Source of the DNA: Marinobacter sp050379415
Lineage (GTDB): Bacteria; Pseudomonadota; Gammaproteobacteria; Pseudomonadales; Oleiphilaceae
Assembly: GCF_050379415.1 (NCBI RefSeq)
Contig: NZ_JBNRLS010000002.1
Location: forward strand, 682,001 to 746,000
Direction: 5' to 3'
Length of the DNA: 64,000 nt
The first letter of the stretch is position 1. Each line of letters starts with the position of its first letter. Both the position numbers and the translations under genes were made by a program. Positions 61,578 through 64,000 of the stretch are shown here, piece after piece. Below the pieces are notes generated by a model. The model saw only the letters and a program-made list of their open reading frames with translations, searched no databases and was not told where the DNA came from.

Positions 61578-62141
61578 ATGAAAAACGCATTGATTTGCTC
61601 GGCTCTGTGCGCTGCTCTGGCTTCCGGCGTTGCTCACGCCGATAACCATGGCACCTCCGGTTCCAACGGCCTGACCACCAATGATCTGGTTGCAAATGGT
61701 TATGCCGAAGCACGCCTCGGCTTTGCCGATATGGGGCTGAGCGATGATGCCATTGTTGTCGCAGGTACATTCGGCACAGGCCTGGACCAGATCCTGCCGG
61801 GCCTGGGCGCTGAAGCCGAGTTGACGCTGACCGCTGCAGACGCGGAAACCAGCTATTTTGGAGAAACGCTGGAAGCCAGCTACTTCGGTCTGGGCGGCTA
61901 CGCCACCTATACCCTGGACCTGGATCAGCAAGTCAAAGGGCTTGAACTTCTGGGAAGGGCCGGTCTGGTTTACGTGGACGCCGAAGTTGACACTGCATTC
62001 GGCTCCGCCAGCGATTCCAGCATCGAACTCGGCGTAGGCATTGGTGCCCGCTACAACCTGCAAAACAACCTGGCTATCGTCGGCCGCATCGATACCTACG
62101 ACATCGATGTCCTGAGCATCGGTGCCACCTACCGGTTCTGA
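61578..62141 (+). CDS. small outer-membrane beta-barrel protein
   Basis: 187 residues: signal peptide cut after AHA (about 21), then alternating strands (YAEARLGFADMGLS, ASYFGLGGYATYTLDLD, LGVGIGARYNL) ending with the outer-membrane signature LSIGATYRF. Size fits an eight-stranded OmpA/OmpW/YfaZ-like porin fold. Function unknown. GAAAAAGGATGTAGT lies before the ATG. Stands alone; the upstream 280 bp is AT-rich, with no gene and no strong promoter match. Confidence 0.8.
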   Translation: MKNALICSALCAALASGVAHADNHGTSGSNGLTTNDLVANGYAEARLGFADMGLSDDAIVVAGTFGTGLDQILPGLGAEAELTLTAADAETSYFGETLEASYFGLGGYATYTLDLDQQVKGLELLGRAGLVYVDAEVDTAFGSASDSSIELGVGIGARYNLQNNLAIVGRIDTYDIDVLSIGATYRF

Positions 62142-62206
62142 TATCTCTCGATATCATTCCAGAACCGTCGGGCCCTGTTTCAGGCAGGGCCCTGTGCAAT
62201 ACCCCA

Positions 62207-62599
62207 TCACTCCATGGCGTGCTCGGCGAGCTTCGCCTTGATCTCGTCGGGAATCGGAACCGATTTCTCGTGCTCATAATCGAAATGGATCAGCACCGAG
62301 ACGCCACGGGCAATTTTCTTTCCGTCCTGCCAGGCCTCCTGGATCACACGGAACGAACTGTTGCCGATCTCTCCAATCCCGGTGCGGATTTCCACCGGCA
62401 TATGCCAGTAGCTTTGGGCCAGCAGATCGATTTCCAGCCGGGCCAGGATCAGGGGCCAGGTTTTCACTTCCAGCGTCGGGTGGAAAATCCGGAAGATCGG
62501 AGTCCGACCCTGCTCGAACCAGACCGGTAATGACGTATTGCTGATGTGGCCCAGAGCGTCGGTATCGCTGAACCTCGGTTCAATCTCGAGTGTGAACAT
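62207..62599 (-). CDS. acyl-CoA thioesterase, hot-dog fold (4HBT)
   Basis: 130 residues. The motif RFSDTDALGHISNTSLPVWF is the 4-hydroxybenzoyl-CoA thioesterase signature, with the catalytic Asp in SDTDALGH; then the long helix and the hot-dog sheet (VEIRTGIGEIGNSSFRVIQEAW). Cytoplasmic hydrolysis of an acyl-CoA; chain preference not readable. Lies 32 bp after the ABC permease on the same strand, with no functional link evident. Confidence 0.88.
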   Translation of the reverse strand: MFTLEIEPRFSDTDALGHISNTSLPVWFEQGRTPIFRIFHPTLEVKTWPLILARLEIDLLAQSYWHMPVEIRTGIGEIGNSSFRVIQEAWQDGKKIARGVSVLIHFDYEHEKSVPIPDEIKAKLAEHAME

Positions 62600-62631
62600 C
62601 CTCGTTTCCTGTCATTGAGTCTCTGTGCGGG

Positions 62632-63840
62632 TTATTCGTGCCGCAGTGCATCAATCGGATTGAGCATGGCGGCTTTCCGCGCGGGAAAATACCCGAAGAT
62701 GACGCCGATGGCCACGGAAAAGGAAAAACCAACCGCCATCACGGTCGGCGAAATCACAAAGGGCATATCGAGCTGCCAGGTGACCAGCCAGGTGCCGCCC
62801 ACGCCAATAACGAGACCGATGACGCCGCCGAGTGTGGACAGGGCGATGGATTCAACCAGGAACTGGGTCAGCACATCCCGGGCCCGGGCCCCGATCGCCA
62901 GCCTTATTCCGATTTCCCGGGTACGCTCAGTGACAGACACCAGCATGATGTTCATGATGCCGATGCCACCTACGAGCAGACTGACGGCCGCAATGGCGCC
63001 CAGCAGGATGGTCAGGGTGTTGGTGGTACTCTCCAGGGCCTGGGCGATGTCCTGGGTGTCCCGCACGTAGAAATCATCGGCGCCGCCGTTGGCCGGATTG
63101 CGGCGCTGGCGCAACAGGGACTCTATCTGGTCCTGCACCCCCCCTGTGGTGCCGTCGACCAACGCGGACACGTAGATTGCGCTGACATCGAGCTCACCCA
63201 CCAGCCTGCGCTGGACCGCCTTGACCGGCATCAGAATGGTCTTGTCCCGGTCCTGGCCCATGGACTCGCCCTTCGCTTCCAGCACACCGATGACCCGGCA
63301 GGCGGTGCGCCCGACCCGGATGTTTGCCCCCAGAGCCTCCTGCCCCAGAAACATTTCCTCGATCAGGGTCTTGCCGATGATGCACACCGCGGCACCGGAA
63401 GACAGTTCGCCCTCCTCGAACGCCCGGCCGTAATCCAGGTAATGGTTACGCACGGAGAAGTACTCGTTGGTCGTACCAATGACCGGAATGGTGTCGTTGG
63501 CATTACCGATAACTACCGTGGCGCTGGCGGTGAGTGCAGGCGCGACCAGGATGCCATCCACCTCGTTGCGGATGGCGTCGACATCGGCCAGCTCAAAGTT
63601 CTCCGCAGTGGTCCGAAGACCTCCGGGGCCCCGTTGGGCAGTGCCAGGCATAACAAACAACAGGTTGGAGCCAATGCTGGCAATCTGTTCGGTCACGCTG
63701 CGGGTGGCAGACTGCCCCAGGTGGACCATGGCCACCACACTCGCCACGCCGATGATGATACCGAGGGTCGTGAGGAACGAACGCAGTTTGTTTCGGGCAA
63801 TGGCCTGCACCGACATGCCCAGGGTATCGAGCGCTCTCAC
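62632..63840 (-). CDS. MacB-like ABC transporter permease
   Basis: 402 residues with one N-terminal helix (FLTTLGIIIGVASVVAMVHLG), a large periplasmic MacB-type core (about 45-265) and three C-terminal FtsX helices (about 275-395). This is the split MacB/YknZ layout where the ATPase is a separate chain. GTG start overlapping the ATPase stop by 3 bp (GTGA). Distinct from the larger two-FtsX permease at 19764. Cargo unknown. Confidence 0.92.
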   Translation of the reverse strand: MRALDTLGMSVQAIARNKLRSFLTTLGIIIGVASVVAMVHLGQSATRSVTEQIASIGSNLLFVMPGTAQRGPGGLRTTAENFELADVDAIRNEVDGILVAPALTASATVVIGNANDTIPVIGTTNEYFSVRNHYLDYGRAFEEGELSSGAAVCIIGKTLIEEMFLGQEALGANIRVGRTACRVIGVLEAKGESMGQDRDKTILMPVKAVQRRLVGELDVSAIYVSALVDGTTGGVQDQIESLLRQRRNPANGGADDFYVRDTQDIAQALESTTNTLTILLGAIAAVSLLVGGIGIMNIMLVSVTERTREIGIRLAIGARARDVLTQFLVESIALSTLGGVIGLVIGVGGTWLVTWQLDMPFVISPTVMAVGFSFSVAIGVIFGYFPARKAAMLNPIDALRHE

Positions 63841-64000
63841 GGGATTACCTCCGAGGGTACACCGTCCCGGATCAGCTTGCCGTCGGTGAAAAACAGCACC
63901 CGGTCGGCATAGCGGGCGATGTCTGGCTCATGGGTCACCATGAGGATCGTGACCCCCTTCTGTTCACGGATCGACACGAGCTCCTTCATGACCTCCCCGG
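63837..64000 (-). CDS. ABC transporter ATP-binding protein (5' part beyond window)
   Basis: Only the last 53 codons are inside the window. Read on the minus strand: VMKELVSIREQKGVTILMVT, HEPDIARYADRVLFFTDGKL, then the stop overlapping the permease GTG. The H-loop (VTHEPD) and D-R-V-L-F-F-T-D-G-K are typical of MacB/LolD ATPases. Walker motifs lie outside. Confidence 0.88.
   Translation of the reverse strand, partial: GEVMKELVSIREQKGVTILMVTHEPDIARYADRVLFFTDGKLIRDGVPSEVIP

Noticed and set aside
62170..62192. Hairpin GGGCCCTG/CAGGGCCC as terminator after the small barrel gene
   Set aside because: No T tract follows; could be a pause or RNA-stability hairpin but not supported as a terminator.
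62638..63912. Open frame of 424 codons opposite the MacB-like permease
   Set aside because: Antisense to a well-supported permease and the ATPase end; no start context or motif.

Overview
The window is an ordinary chromosomal stretch of a marine gammaproteobacterium, most likely Marinobacter or a close relative (inference). Reasons: moderately high GC, a Pseudomonas-like order of housekeeping genes (tRNA-Pro-Arg-His-Leu, tig-clpP-clpX-lon-hupB-ppiD; folD; cysS-glnS-ppiB-lpxH), Entner-Doudoroff genes controlled by a HexR-type regulator, an Anr/Fnr-type box, a polyhydroxyalkanoate synthase and a secreted lipase. No prophage, transposase or CRISPR array is visible.

Layout. 1-8.6 kb: cbb3 oxidase operon ccoNOQP (ccoN runs in from the left edge), then its assembly genes ccoGHIS and a SafE-like membrane protein. 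8.6-11.4 kb: ttcA, a J-domain protein and a secreted polysaccharide deacetylase. 11.4-16.0 kb: a four-gene minus-strand operon coding a C39-like peptidase, an outer-membrane pore with a short helical N-terminus, a FadL-type barrel and a lipoprotein; it looks like the secretion half of a Fap-type amyloid system without amyloid subunits. 16.3-18.4 kb: an SLC13 transporter and a YjdF-like membrane protein. 18.5-25.8 kb: an ABC export operon (TraR/DksA-type protein, ATPase, FtsX permease, HlyD adaptor) split by the phasin and PHA synthase genes on the opposite strand, with duplicated and decayed flanks. 25.9-28.4 kb: a secreted lipase and a divergent membrane-anchored helical protein. 28.5-33.1 kb: an aldo/keto reductase, an orphan periplasmic binding protein behind a perfect Anr box, glpD and a uracil-DNA glycosylase-family gene.

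33.1-42.6 kb is a sugar-catabolism island: edd-glk, gap-pyk, zwf-pgl-eda and hexR. Each of the four divergent starts (edd, gap, zwf, hexR) has one similar AT-rich dyad close upstream. These genes take glucose through glucose-6-phosphate and 6-phosphogluconate to KDPG, then to pyruvate and glyceraldehyde-3-phosphate, and on to pyruvate again.

42.7-53.1 kb holds the protein-quality-control block, four tRNAs with a clear sigma70 promoter, and folD. 53.2-64 kb holds glcB, cysS-glnS, ppiB-lpxH, a lysozyme-like lipoprotein, a peroxiredoxin, a small outer-membrane barrel, a thioesterase and a MacB-type permease whose ATPase runs off the right edge. No stretch longer than 300 bases lacks a gene.
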